Assembly (NCBI GenBank): GCA_023362775.1
Contig: JALMGJ010000061.1
Coordinates: forward strand, 1,622,001-1,686,000
Origin: Charina bottae
Taxonomy: Eukaryota > Chordata > Lepidosauria > Squamata > Charinaidae
Direction: 5' to 3'
DNA length: 64,000 nt
A program made the translations under genes and the position numbers. The notes under the pieces are model-generated. The model was not told where the DNA came from. It did no database searches and was given only the letters and a program-made list of their open reading frames with translations. Positions 13,146 through 38,915 of this stretch are shown one piece after another (position 1 is the stretch's first letter; each line of letters begins with the position of its first letter).

Positions 13146-13776
13146 GTAAAGGTAAAGTTTCCCCCGCACAGTCGTGTCCGACTCCAGGGGCCGGTGCTCA
13201 TCTCCGTTTCTTAGCCGAAGAGCCAGCGCTGTCCGAAGACGCTTCCGCGGTCATGTGGCCGGCATGACGCGCGCGGAACGCTGTTACCATCCCATTGAAG
13301 TGGTACCTGTTAATCTACTTGCATTTGCATGCTTTTGAATTGCTAGGTTGGCAAGAGCTGGGGCGAGTGCGGGAGCACACTCCATCACGTGGGGCTAGGC
13401 AGGGGTCGGCAAACTTTTTTATGCCAGGAGCCATTTTGACATTTATAAAATTTATAATATCACTCGAGGACCAGGGGGCGGGGTTTGAGGGTGGGAGCCA
13501 ATCGTGTGGAAGTGGGCGGGGTTTGCTGGTGGGAGCCAATCGCGCACACTTAGGGCCTGCTGCCACCATGCCTGCCGCCACGCATACCATGCCGCTGCTG
13601 CGCCTGCCCCCGCCACGCCCGCCACGCCTGCCTGGGGAAGAGCCACACTCAAGGGGCCAAAGAGCCGCATGTGGCTCGCGAGCCGTGGTTTGCCGACCCC
13701 TGGGTCTCGAACCTCCAAACTTGCAACCTTATGATCGACAAGCCTGGCGTCTTAACCGCTGAGCCATCGCGCCCCC
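13146..13776 (-). mobile_element. tRNA-derived SINE (Sauria-like) copy 1, with nested hAT
   Basis: Read on the minus strand the SINE has a tRNA-like head (GATGGCTCAGCGGTTAAGAC as A-box, GGTTCGAGACC as B-box), a body with CATGACCGCGGAAGCGTC, and a TTTACC-type tail. A perfect 14-bp target-site duplication AGTCCTAAGCAATA lies at 13132-13145 and 13777-13790. The head is split by a hAT element at 13400-13702, so the SINE is older than that insertion. Two other copies in the window (35224-35549 and about 57350-57682) confirm the unbroken consensus. Confidence 0.85.
13400..13702. mobile_element. Non-autonomous hAT element nested in a SINE
   Basis: It has perfect 15-bp terminal inverted repeats: CAGGGGTCGGCAAAC at the left end and its complement at the right. 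Inside are GGCGGGGTTTG and GGTGGGAGCCAATCG repeats related to those in the element at 5301, plus a GC-rich CCGCCACGCC stretch. It interrupts the SINE next to its B-box. The 8-bp flanks (GGGCTAGG and GGTCTCGA) match only partly, so the target-site duplication is decayed or absent. Confidence 0.8.
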
Positions 13777-16700
13777 AGTCCTAAGCAATACTACTGCTTA
13801 ATAAATAGGTTGGTAGGTTAATTCAGGTAGAGAAGAATAGCATGCAAGAATCACAGCTGCATTGTGATTGGATTACAGAACTGAAAAATGGGATATGAAC
13901 ATTTTTATAAATACTAAATAAAGTTGGGAATTTTTTTGTTGGTGGCGAAGATCCTGTTGGCAATAAGGAAGAACAATGAACGAAAAAAAATCAGAGAACC
14001 TGGCAGGACAGAGGGAAAAATTAAGGGCACAATGACCTAGACAGCAAAGTGTTACATCTTCTAGTGAAGGTGGTTTTTTCTGCAGAAGAAGTAACTGCAT
14101 TGCAACTCCTTAAGATTCAAATAAGGAGTTATGTGTGTCCCGGAATGAGAAGGAAAGGAAGCTTTGGAACTCAGAATTAATTCTAACTTAACTAATGAGT
14201 TGGTATGGATAAGAAATATATACGTCAGCCCAGTTAGTATTCAGACATGCCTGAATAAACCCAAGTCTTCTATGGGTTTTCCAATACCAATCGCTTCATA
14301 CAGTTATGTATGGTTCTTTTGCAGTGGGGTTTAAGTCCTATTGCCCAGATTTACTCCAATTTTTTTTAAGTCGAGTCATATTCTGTACATTGTGTATGGT
14401 TTAACCCAGATGGCCTCTATTTTCCTGGTACCGACTCTTCCTTCCTGACTTACTTCGAGGTGACAGGACACTGCAGCTTTTCTCAATCTCCCGCTCCCCA
14501 CCTCAGCTCAGATACTTACCAGTCCCACCAGTGACAAAGACATAGTTACAGTTAATGTTATTACATAACCACCAGAGCAATGCAGCCTCCATGTGCGGAT
14601 GCATATTCCAAAAACATTTCTTTAGAGGAGAAATATTTATGTAATATTTAAATATTAGAGCCGACATCTTAAAAAAAAAACACAACTGCCCTGTCAATTA
14701 AGGTAGTCATAAATGCAGTAATTAAACGACATTCGGCCAAACGTTAAAAGCAAAAGCAGTTAAACATTGGACATCCTTTCTCCCTGCCAATGAAATTATA
14801 CATATTATCACCACTCTGTTGATTTTAATTGCTTTGGGGCTTTTCCCAGACTGATTTCTGTAGCATCCGGCATAAAAGAAAGACTATTAAACATATTCAG
14901 CAGTGGGTCAATTTGAAAGGACATAATTTGTCCTTGACATCTGTCAAAATAATAGTACATACTAATAATGAAGTAATTCATGACTGCCAATCCTCTATCC
15001 AGACATCCGAAACCGTGTTGGAAAGCCTCAGGGATGGTTGAAACACCAAAACAAAATATATTTATGGTAGAAAAGATATGGAAGGAAGGGGAAAGCCTCA
15101 AAATAACTCAGTAAGGACTGGGATGTTGGGTGGCTGCAAAACGCTGAACGTCTGTGGGTGGGCGTGAAAGGAATACAGACTGTTCAGTATTGCATGATGT
15201 ACTATATCAGTGCTGACCTAGGTTTTTTACTGAGGCTGGCTCTGCTTTCTGTTGTTAATTTCACATTTGCTCTTAAAATTTTAATCTTCTGTGCGCAACA
15301 GACTTGCCCAAGCGATGCTGATTTTAGTTGCTTTTAGTCTAGAAACCAGGCACATTTTTTGAAAAAAGCAAGGCTCGCTAGAACGTTTCATGCGGCAGCT
15401 TCCTGGACTCAGGGATTCCTGATCCCTGTTGAGTTTCATGGCCACGTATGACAGGTGCAAACGCAAATATTCCTGCTTTAGTGCTAAATACTGCTGAGAG
15501 TGTCAATTCCAGTTAAACTTTTAAAACTAAACCCAATTTCCCTTCACCTTTGGTCAGTTGATCCGTCCCCTCTTCTAAAAGAAAGGATGTTTCTGCCCAG
15601 ACGCGTGCCCTGCTTAGGGCAATTTCATTTCCCCAAAGGACACAGAACTCTGTGCATTCTCAGGCGTGTTCTTTCCTTTTACCCTGCGTGTGACTGAAAC
15701 TCCATCCCATCGTGGATTTATTTCAGATGGAGGGCTGCCAAGTGGATTGTGACTCATTTGGGAAAATGGGCTGTGATCCTGGGAGAGAGCAAGCTTGTCA
15801 AGAGGAAAAGCCAGCTTTTCTGGAAGCTAATACTGATAAATCCGGTCCGTCAATCAATTCTATTAACCGGCTCCCATTTTGCCTTGCAAGGACCTCCTTC
15901 GCCCATCTTGTACAGGGTTGAAACCACAAATTCTGAAACATGGTGGCATGTGAGGAGGTTTGGGGTTGGGGTCTACAATTTTTGGCAAGGGCTTAACCTT
16001 ATTTTACTACCCCAGAGCTTCATGGCCCCTCTTTTCTTCACAGGAAAGGGCCTTCCAGGGCCTTGGCAACTGTTGGTGGGCTTTTGCAGGTGCGGCTTCA
16101 AGGTCTGGACCCAGAACATGTGGACTTTTGTGCCAACCCACAGCATGGTTTAATTCAGTTGCCCAGCTCAGCCCCTGGGGAGCCTCTCTGTTTTTAAGGC
16201 TTTGAGGGTTCATACACCCTGCCCTTCACACTCAACCCCTGCAGGGTGGCGGGGGCTATGTAATTTTTGCACATACTCAGAACTTTGCACATGTTCAAGG
16301 GAGCTCTTTCCTTTGTCCCCACTTGATCTATTTTCAAAGCAGGAGGGTGATTTTCCCCTAGCGGGTCCTGCATTAGCCAGAATGCCATTTCCCCTCCCTC
16401 CCATCCCTCTTCCCCCTTTCTCTGTCTCGGGTTTCCATTTTTTCTCCTCCTTTAGCTTCCTCCTCAGAAGCGCCCTGACAGAGAGAGACGGACTCCTTTT
16501 CTGCTCCCCCCGCCCGCTTCCTTTCTTTCTATCTCTCCCAGGCGGAAGGATCCCGGGAGCGCGATTGAGTGAGGAGAAAGCGCGGGCGCGCGCGCGCGCG
16601 CGGTCGGGAATCTGGGGTAGCCGCAGAGAGAGAAGGGAAAACGGGCGAGCGCGCGAGGCTCCCCTCGCCGCGCGGGGCTCCTTCCTCAACCTTCCCGCTC

Positions 16701-17030
16701 TTGCCCCAGAAAGACGTTCCGGCGGCCGCTTGCTGTGGTATCCCTGCGCGCCTGAAGGAGGTAACTCCGGAGAGGGGAGGGAAAAGGCGGCCATTTTGTT
16801 CGCCGCCGCCGCTGGTGATGCTCCTCGGCTGCTGAAGCGAGCGCGAACGGAGGGGAGGGAAGGGGAGAGTAAGGATCCAAGGACCCGAAGGAGACCGAGC
16901 AAGAGGAGCGCGGTGGGAAGAGGAGAGGAAGGGAAGCGCCGGCTCGGGAGCCGGGGGCGGCCGCGGCGAAGGAGGAGGAAGTCGACCCGACGGGCTCCGG
17001 CTTCGCTCCTTCCCCAGCCGCGGAGAGGCG

Positions 17031-30438
<13,408 letters not shown>

Positions 30439-31545
30439 GCGCTCTTGGGCCTTCCTGGTTGGGACTTGTACTGTAGTATATAATCTTCATTTTTTTTAAA
30501 AAACGGTAACGTGTATCAGTCAGCTTGCTAAGACTAGACTTAATGTGTTGTGGTTTTCTTTTGGTCCATTTTGATGGATGGCATTTGCTGGATGTAACAG
30601 CAAATGAGACTTTCTCCCTTCTCAAGAAGAGTTTTAAAAAAATTCGGTATTCATTTGGAGAGAGAGAGGAAAAAAACACCTTTTTTGTTATTGATGTTCC
30701 GGCTGTACACTTCACAGCACCTATCCTGCCATTCTGGGTAATTGTACAACTGACTCCTTGAACCTGTACAAACCAGGTGATGTGCGATGCCTGTTTTTAT
30801 TTTAGGAGCTAACAAGGCACCAGCGTGCCGTGAGGCTAGGAAACGTATGACTGTCAAATTACATACTGTTTATACGATTCACTGTGAAAGTTTTTATTTT
30901 GTTTTTAAGGGTTTGCATTTTCCTTGTCATGTACATGAGTCCTGTTGTTGGCTTTTTGAATCAACCCTCAACTTTTGCCAGCTTCACTAGTATGATGTCT
31001 GTTTTAATTGGAGGACACTTCCCTCCCACGTATACTTTGAAATCACAATTAAAGCCATGGTTTTAAGGCGGTGTCTCTGTGAAATCAGTGTGTAGGGGAA
31101 GACCTATCAGCATAGCCCGTAGAGATGCACTGGTGTCTAAGCTGGGTTTTTTCCTCTGCAGGAAGGACGACTTGAACTAGCAGAGTAAAGCTGTGATCAG
31201 CTGGAGTACAGGATTAAAGACTTTTGATACTTCCCCTATATTCAGTGTCGAAGCGTGCTACTGTGCTTTTAGCCAGTTCAGAAAGGTGTAACTTGTGAAG
31301 AGACTTGCCTGAGAATTAGAATTACTTTAGGTTTTGTTTTATTTGCATCTTGAAGACTTGCTCTACAAAGCTTAGAAAACAACCAACTACAGCAGTGAAC
31401 CAATGTTCACCTGTTTCTATGACTCAGTTTCTTGTGGTTTTTTTGTTTTGTTTTTAAAAAAAACCTGTAATCTTTTTGAACAGAAGACAGTGTACAATAC
31501 AATGTGGTAAAATGCCTATTAAATGAGTAACTTGTTAAATCTTCC
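30439..31545 (+). other. PPP1CC: PPP1CC 3' UTR
   Basis: About 1.1 kb follows the stop without another gene. ATTAAA signals occur at 31048-31053 and 31518-31523; the second is followed by GTAACTTGTTAAATC and GT-rich sequence and is the likelier end. A polypyrimidine tract and CTCTGCAG acceptor-like site end at 31161. Confidence 0.65.
31518..31523 (+). terminator. PPP1CC: Probable PPP1CC polyadenylation signal (ATTAAA)
   Basis: An ATTAAA hexamer about 1.1 kb past the stop, followed within 30 nt by a TTGTGTT-like downstream element. A second ATTAAA at 31048 could give a shorter mRNA. Confidence 0.55.
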
Positions 31546-32359
31546 TTGTGTTAATTTTATCAGCATCACATACGTGAAGAGTTGTGTGAAACTCCCTCCC
31601 CCCCCCCCCCAAATTGTATCTAAAGAGGTGAGACCTGAGGAAATGGAACAGGGGTCCCTCTCAGATGCCAATAAGGACTCAGGCGTTTCCCTCGTTGGAC
31701 AAGTACGTTTTGGCCTTCAGGGTCTTGGATGTTTGACGGACGGCAGGGAGGGCCACGCCCCTTTCTGACCAAGAGAACCAGTCCGCTTTCGGAAGCAGCA
31801 GCTCCTGCAGCACTGCAGGTCCAGCCAGGGTGGAAGTTGGGTGGGCAGAAGACTTCTCTAGCGTCCTGTTTAGAGTGTCTGCTTGTTACACTCAGAAAGG
31901 CGATCTCCGCCAGAGGGAACCATCACGGAAGTGGACTCTGCCGATTCTGGAGCACAAACCTGTATTCGAGCCAGGAGGGCCCTGGTGCACCACCCTTCCA
32001 CCCCTCAAAGTATGTGTCGCAGCAGAAGCAGAAGCAGCCAGGGTCGAGAAGACTGTCCTGACCGTGGCTCGTCCGTGGCTAGGGAGGGTGCCACAGGAGG
32101 GCTGATGTGCGATGCGCTTGATCCTGGGTATCTGTATAATTACTTACGACTTCTTGGCGTACAATTCAAAGTAGTAATGGGAGGGGAGGGGGAAGACATC
32201 ATCATAGCTGTGGTCCCTAACTGGTGCAGCACAAGCGCGCGTGGGTGGGGTTAGAACTGGAGAAGGGGGAGTTTTGAGTCAAAATGGGTGGGGAAAACCT
32301 GGTGGAGGCTTAAGCCGCCCACTGAACCTCCTCCCCACCCACTTTGGAGATGCCGGCCT

Positions 32360-33640
32360 AAAGGTGCGGCGTCACGGTGCACAGGTACACCCGCCACCCT
32401 AAACCGCGGTGGGCTTGCCTCGAGTGGCTTGGGAACCAGGGCGTAGCAGCCCAACGTGCGAACCAGGCCTGATCCAACTCTGCGGCCTGGAGCTGACCGC
32501 TTCGGCTGAGCCGCAAACGTCTCCCCCGGCCTGGCTTTGCGCACCAGGCCGGGCTAAAAGGGTTGGCCGCGCAAGCCCGCCGGGGCCGCGGTGGACCCGG
32601 AGATGTTGGGCGAACCCAGGCCCGGCGGCGGCGTCGTGGGAGGCTAGAGAACGGGGGCGGGCTGAACCCGACGTGGCTCCCCATCCCTGGGAAGGCGGGT
32701 TCCGCGAGCATCGCGCCCCGGAGCCCTCGCCGCTCTCCGCGCGCGCTTGAAGCGCCGCCGGCCGGGGGCCCCTTCCGGCACCCCCTCCCGCTTCGCAGAG
32801 ACCCCGCCCGCCGGGAGACGAGGATGCGGAGAGGCGCCTTTCGGCCAGCGCTCCGGGGTGGCTCGCCCGGGCCCCTTCCAGGCGGGGGGGCGGGGGGACC
32901 GCCTGCCCCCCTCCGCGGACTTCTTTCTGCATCCCAACGCCGCTGTGTGCACCAATGAGGCGAGGAAGGCGGGGGGCGGAAGCGGAGGCGGCACAGCCAG
33001 CCAGCCAGCCAGCCTCGCCTTGCGCTGGCGGTTCGAAGCGGATCGTGCCCCGCACGGTACGGGAAGGGTGGCGGAGGGGAGGGGAGGCCCTCGGGAGCCG
33101 CGCCAGCCCGCCCTTCGCCGGGGCAGGGGAGGCAGAGCCGAGGGCCCCGAGAGGCCGGCGGAGACCCTTTCGCGCCGCTTCCCCCGCTGCGTGGCCGTCC
33201 AGCGCGTGCAGGGAAGGGGCTCCCGGGCGGATCCCCGGGGCTCCCTCGCCGCCGCCAGCACGGGAGTCGGGGGCGGGGGGCAGTCCTGAAAAGCGAGCCG
33301 CGTCCTCCGTCCTCCCCAAGGCGCTTGCCCGGGGTGGGGGCGGGGCGCCTTCCCCTTGCCAGCAGTCCCGGGATGACGCTGTGGCTGCCCAGCCCCGATG
33401 CTGGGAGCCGCGGCGGTCCCCCCACTCCCCAGCTGGGGGTGTTTCGGCGTCATTTGAATAAAAGGGCTTCTCCGCCTGTCCTCCCTAGCTTGATCGCTTT
33501 TCCGGAGCTGGGAGAGCGACGGGCTGGCTCGGCAACCCCTCAGACTTGGCTCAAGCGCGAGGAACATCCGCTAGTAGGTGGGGACAAGGGGAAAGGGGCG
33601 TTTCTTCTCTTTGGGCGAACTTGCTTGGAGGGTTAAAACC
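32360..33640 (+). promoter_or_regulatory. HVCN1: CpG island between PPP1CC and HVCN1, probable HVCN1 promoter
   Basis: About 1.3 kb of dense CpG sequence with GC boxes and an ACCAATGAG CCAAT box near 32950. It lies downstream of PPP1CC and 6-7 kb upstream of the first coding exon of HVCN1, so it most simply marks the HVCN1 start with non-coding 5' exon(s). The exon itself cannot be placed from sequence. Open frames of 100-355 codons here on both strands are CpG-island artefacts. Confidence 0.5.
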
Positions 33641-35047
33641 AGCCTTTAAAACTAGCTTGGGCCACTTCGCCATTGCATCCTCAGATGCTGCTTGGGATCT
33701 AACCATGGTCTAAATCCTAAGGTGGTTGGCTTGAATGTGTGAATCCAGCCAGTGTGGTTTGTGCACCATGGCGGCGGACCTAGCCTAGCCCGGCCTGTTG
33801 TGATTGATTCAACAAACCATGATTGAGGGCAGCAGCGTGGGAACCAGGTCACCAAGACTTTCGTCTTTGGAAGCTTGCTGTAGGGAGCCTTGTGTTAGAA
33901 AATGGATAGGGGCTGCAGGCTATTTCCCCGAAGACCCCTTGGCCTCTTTAGTCGAGGGTTGCTGATGGTCTGAATTAGGAGGAGGAGGTCATGGTCCACA
34001 AGGCCCAAGCTGGCCAGCTGTCTTGAGCGCGTCTGTCCTGAAACAAGCCCCAAGGCAGTTTGGTGTGCAAAGAGGGGGCTTCTAGAATGGGGTCCTTCCT
34101 CCTTCCTTTTCACAACTGACCTGTTCCATTTCACTTGGGAATTTTGCTTCAGTTGAGGGAACACCCTCCATTTAGTTTACACTAAAACTAAACAATTAAA
34201 ATACAATAAAACCACAATACATAAAATATAAATATAAAATAGAGTCAAGATGGAAGTAAGAGGTGAAGTCCACGCATCTTAAAGTTGCTGAGGTTGGGTT
34301 GAGAAACTCTGGTTTAGTCTTTGTGGTTTTGAACTAATCCAGCCAGTTGGGCTTTGTTCAAGGAATTACAGGTGAACTCCGCTGACGTAGCTCCGCCTCC
34401 CTGACCTGGCCCTCTCGAGACAGCCTTGAACTCTCTCAAGCGGGTCCAGGTCGGGGGAGGCTGGGATGGCATGGGAACGTCTGGGTGTGATGGAATTTTG
34501 TGTGCTTTAAATTTAATGCTGCTGGATAATTGCACCCCCTTATGATGCACCCTAACCCCTTATATTTGTACTCTGGAAAAAGAAATCAGGGCAAAGCCAA
34601 AGGAAAAGTATTTATATTGGTATTGCTTCATGTGGATTCTTTTTCCTCATGGTGGTTTGGCTTATTAAAACTCAGTGGGGCCAGGGGTTGTTCCAGTCCA
34701 GCCATTCTGGTTTGGGAGTCATGGTTTATGACGGTATGTGGTGTTATACCAGCAAGTTTTGGCTTATTCAATGATAACGTCTTGCACCAATTTCATACAA
34801 GCCTCTAAGTAAGAAACATGGTTTAATAACCATGGCTTTGGCTAATCCCAAGACAAAGCGACTGCACAGGTGCTTCTAGCAATGTGTGTTACCCAGGACT
34901 TGTTACAGACACAATTGTTCTCAAGCCATGTAAGTGCAGTGGCTAAGTGGTATAAAACGAAACACCCCGAGAGAGGAAAATGCCCCAAGCATTTGTTTTT
35001 CAAATTATAGAAAGAGGAACTTCTTTTTTCAATAGTAATAATAAAAT

Positions 35048-35181
35048 GTCTGTAGCTTGAATCATGTCAACTGGATTTCTATTTTCTTAGTGGAAACGTT
35101 TCCACTAAGAAAATAGAAATCCAGTTGACATGATTCAAGCTACAGACAATTCCACCTGGATGACTGAGAACCTTCATAGAC
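35048..35181. mobile_element. Penelope-like remnant, copy 3, with 100-bp perfect palindrome
   Basis: Positions 35048-35097 and 35098-35147 are exact reverse complements (50 bp each). Both arms are the element's terminal sequence (GTCTGTAGCTTGAATCATG). The centre falls in GAAAC|GTTTC, the short stem III of the hammerhead-like motif. The right side continues through GACAATTCCACCTGG to CATAGAC at 35181, the terminus also seen in copy 2. No coding sequence remains. Confidence 0.75.
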
Positions 35182-35223
35182 ATAATAATAAAATGGTTGA
35201 GCTTTTAATTGTAGAAGGAAGGG

Positions 35224-35549
35224 TAAGGTAAAGGTTCCCCCCGCACATTTGTGCAGTCGTGTCCGACCCTAGGGGCCGGTGCTCATCTCTGTTTCTTAGC
35301 CGAAGAGTCAGCGCTGTCTGAAGACGCTTCCGCGGTCATGTGGCCGGCATGACGCACACGGAACGCTGTTACCATCCAACTGAAGTGGTACCTATTAATC
35401 TACTTGCATTTGCATGCTTTCGAATTGCTAGGTTGGCAAGAGCTGGAGCTAGTGCGGGAGCTCACTCCGCATGCAGGGCTAGGGATTCAAACCTCCGAAC
35501 TTTGATCGACAAGCCTGGCGTCTTACCCGCTGAGCCACCACGCCCCTTT
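35224..35549 (-). mobile_element. tRNA-derived SINE (Sauria-like) copy 2
   Basis: Same family as 13146-13776, uninterrupted, in minus orientation, with tail sequence GGTAAGGTAAAGG at its left end. It lies between 12-bp direct repeats TAGAAGGAAGGG (35212-35223 and 35550-35561). The B-box region is slightly deleted. Confidence 0.85.
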
Positions 35550-36920
35550 TAGAAGGAAGGGCCTTTTACTAAAAAAAGAAAAGGTGAAGGGAAGAGAATT
35601 TAGAAGCTGGGCGATTCCTTATTTAAAGATATGAATGTAAATGAAGTCCAACAGGATGTTAGCAGAACTACAGAGTTGACAAGGCTTCATTTAAGGAGGG
35701 GAAAGTGTTGCCCAAGAGTGGAATGTTTGGCAATGCACAACTTTTGATAAAGTGAGTTGATCGTATGTTGGGCCAAAAAAAGAAGAAAAGGAATCTGGGC
35801 AGCAAATGGCTGAAAGCATAAAAGAAGCCAGAGTCACTTCAGTTGAGGGTGGGGGCACAGTTTTGAGGGCAAGCAAGAGGCCCCCTCCCAAAACTAGGTG
35901 GGGAAGGTTGTTTTAGGGGGGTGGTCTTCTAGATCCTAAAGTTGTGAAAGGTCTTCGTGAAGGAGGACCAGACTGATTGCAAGAAAGGTAAATAAATCCC
36001 TTGTATCAGTTTCAGTGGAAGAGGGAGAATGTTTAACTAGGAAGACTTTTCTACAAGCTCCAGTGAGTTTCCTAGGTGTTTTGGAGTGAACAGGATGGAG
36101 AGATCAAAGTTGGTCAGCAAAATTAAGATGCTGACTTACAAGAAAGGGAAGATGCCTCCTGGCATTTGGCTCAAAGTCCAAAATCGGGGAATTCTGGAAG
36201 CTGAGGGTGCCAGGCTGGGAAGGCAGCACAGGATGCCTTAAATAACTCAGTGGCTGGGAGAGCACCGCAGTTTGCTTGGGTTTGACAGCCAATTGTGGCT
36301 TATTCAGCAAATTGTGGTGAGAGAAACCCTGGGGCGGCATGGAATATCAGCCAGATCACTGACTGTCTCAGGCTGCCCCCTTGGTGCTGTGGGAGTAGAG
36401 CAGTTCTGCCCCTCTTCCCAGACGACTAGAAAGATGGCTGAGAAACGGTTTGTGGGATGCCATGATTTCTGCGACAGTCCTGGTTTAGTTTGCCAGAGAG
36501 TGGCAGCAGAGTCTTCCTTGAAAGTGAAGTCCAGGTTTTCCAGGCATAGGGCAGGTGAAACATTCATCGTTTTATGCCTGGAAAGGTTCCTTCTTTAGAG
36601 TTTGGGGGGGGGGGTGATGCCACGGCTTTCCAAAAAAAAAAAAAAAAAAAACACAAGCGGACCAAAACAGGAGCTTTTTAATGCCCAGAAGGACCGTGTC
36701 TGTTCTCCCTCAACTGTCCCCAACCCCGAATGCCTCTCCTTCGGTGGGGCTTAGGAGTACTAATTGGAGATTCCTATTCCTGGAACAGACAACGCTGCAA
36801 CGCTTTATTCCGAGTTAAGGACAAGCTCTCAACGGAGCCACTGATGTTTGTAAGCCGTGGTTACCGGCTTAGTGTGGTGTTTGAGCCCAACCACTTTCGG
36901 CTTAGTCAAGAAACAGGTAC

Positions 36921-37245
36921 AGCAGGTCCCCGGTTTAAGAGCGAGTTCTGTTCCTAAGTCTGTCCTTAAGTTGAATTTGTATGTAAGTCGGAACAGTTAT
37001 TTAGCATCAGTTAGTCAAATGTTAGTATATAGGATATATTTTACCTTTCTATGCATATAAAACATTTAAGAAACACTTCCAAATACACCAAAACATCTTA
37101 AACGTAATAATACACAAAGAAGTATTGTGTATTTAACCCGAAACATTGTACTGAACTCGAATTTTTAATATAATAGTTTTTACGGCAGTCCATTCTTAAC
37201 TAGGAGTCATCTGTAAACCGGGACGTTCTTAAACCAGGGACCTGC
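36921..37245. mobile_element. Tc1/pogo-like MITE
   Basis: Terminal inverted repeats of about 23 bp (AGCAGGTCCCCGGTTTAAGA on the left, complement with one or two changes on the right) enclose AT-rich non-coding sequence. A TA lies next to the left end. The TIR style resembles pogo/Tigger-type elements, but the exact family is not established. Confidence 0.55.
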
Positions 37246-38727
37246 TAAACTACTTTTCTTCTTAGAACTGTATGTTTTAAAAGCTGGCTTCTATAAATAG
37301 GTAAATTCCTGATTTTCGTGACTGAGCTCTGAATTGCTCTCTTTTACACAACTGTTACTATAAATTGTTCAACAGGATTGCGGATTGTGTAAGCTTGCCC
37401 TAACCCGGTGTCCACCCATCAGTTTAGCCAGCACGCTCGAGTTCAGGATGATGGGAGGGGGAGTAGCCGGGGCATTATATGAAGCAATTGTGGCCCTGAT
37501 TTGTTATGGGGGAAACATCGATGCATTTCTTAATGCTTAAAAATAGAATGCGAGCAATACCAACAAACGCTACGGGTTTTGCAATAACCTTGAGCATTTC
37601 AAGAGCATTCCTTGCTCCTTTGGTGAAGCTTGTACTCTTCCCCCACCCCTAAGGGGAAGTGAGGATGTTTGTTGCTAGATGATGATATTCACTGTAACCC
37701 CTTCCAGGCAGCGAAGGGAATAGATGAGGAGGTCGTAATTCCTGATCTCGATTAGGTTAGAGATCTCGCATAGCGATGTAAACCTGTTATTGAAATAACC
37801 TGGAAGCTATTTACAAGCAGTGCCATAAACCAGTATTTACTGGTATTTATTTGACCAGTAGGGTACCATAAACAGAACAGACATCTGTGCCAACTAGTCC
37901 TCCCAACCGCATCCACTTTGATCCCACTACAACCGATTGGCTGCACTTTGGGCTGGATTTAGCCAGGGCCCTTCCCCCTCCGGGTCTTCCTTCTGAAAAA
38001 GCCTTCCCCAAGGTTTCTTCGCCCGGGCTGCCTCTAGATTCCACGGTAGCCAAGGACAAGGAGAAACCGTTCTAGCGATGGCTTGTACCCACAACAAACA
38101 CACGGAGGGGTTGCTTTCCTAATGGCAGCTGTTGACTAATCAGGGTGGGCTTTCCCCTATGTAGGGCTTGCTCACCCTCCCAGAGCCATCGGTAGAGAGG
38201 ATTGCAACAGAAACGTCTTATGCAAAATAAACCAGACCGGAAATGTGGGCTTATTTTGTTCCCTCCTTTGCCCTTCCTACAAGCAAGCAAGCGTTTCTCT
38301 AGCAGGGCAGACCTCTCTGCGGCAGGCGGGCTTTTGGCTCCGTTTTGGCTCCAGGTTCTTTCGCAGCAGAGGGACAGACACGAACTTAGAAACGGTAAGA
38401 GGGAAGACACCTCGTGGGGGCTCTGAGGATCAGGGCCGATTCTCCTCTTCTTGAAGCTATGCATTAAGGCAGCGTTTTTTGCACTGCTTCCTCTAAAAGG
38501 CTCCCCTTATCTTATTTCTCTTCGCAGCACCCACGAGGGGGGTTGGTTTCTTAACCCCCCCCTTTTTTTTAAAGCCACAGAATTTCCAGGCTTTCATCAC
38601 ATGCTGTGGCAGCAACTCTCAATAACAAATTGATGCTACATTGAATGTTCCTAGTGGGAAAAGTGATTCAAGAGTAGAACAGCAAATTAGGGAAGTAGTA
38701 AATTTCCTTGTGCTGGAGGAGGTTGAT

Positions 38728-38915
38728 GATGATGATTTATTTAAGTTGTATGCCACCTGATTGTCAATGACCGGGGGGGGGGGGGGGGGGGATGTATTTG
38801 AGTAGTGCCTGGACTGTTATCTGGTGGGGAGGTGCCTTAAATTTGGTCTTCTGCATTGAGTAGGGATCTGGACTCAGCCTAAATGATCACTTCCAACTCC
38901 ATGATTCTTTTTCTT
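38728..38915 (+). repeat. CR1/L2-type LINE 3' fragments with poly-G tract
   Basis: GATTTATTTAAGTTGTATGC-like L2 tail sequence, a G run (38771-38790), and then sequence ending CTAAATGATCACTTCCAACT and CATGATTCT, the typical end of CR1 LINEs in sauropsids. Strongly truncated. Confidence 0.5.

Larger units (their letters stand above)
1..16489. other. Intergenic region upstream of PPP1CC, no gene found
   Basis: I found no exon with recognisable protein homology on either strand here. Open frames are short and lack family motifs. The stretch is AT-rich vertebrate intergenic DNA holding the repeats listed separately: a MIR-like SINE, hAT elements, a Penelope-like fragment, a SINE with a nested hAT, and microsatellites. 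There are also degenerate copies of a dispersed repeat with AACCATGG and GAATCCAGCC motifs, around 1830-2330 and 3430-3830. In the human neighbourhood the next gene on this side would be CCDC63, but no CCDC63-like coding sequence is seen. Conserved non-coding elements cannot be judged without alignment. Confidence 0.6.

Noticed and set aside
13145..13778. Protein-coding frames of 88-155 codons
   Set aside because: They translate the SINE and nested hAT sequences; no real protein.
32358..33567. Overlapping open frames of 300-355 codons on the minus strand
   Set aside because: They lie in a CpG island where stop codons are rare. The proteins are Pro/Arg/Gly/Ala-rich in all frames, with no domain motifs or splice logic.
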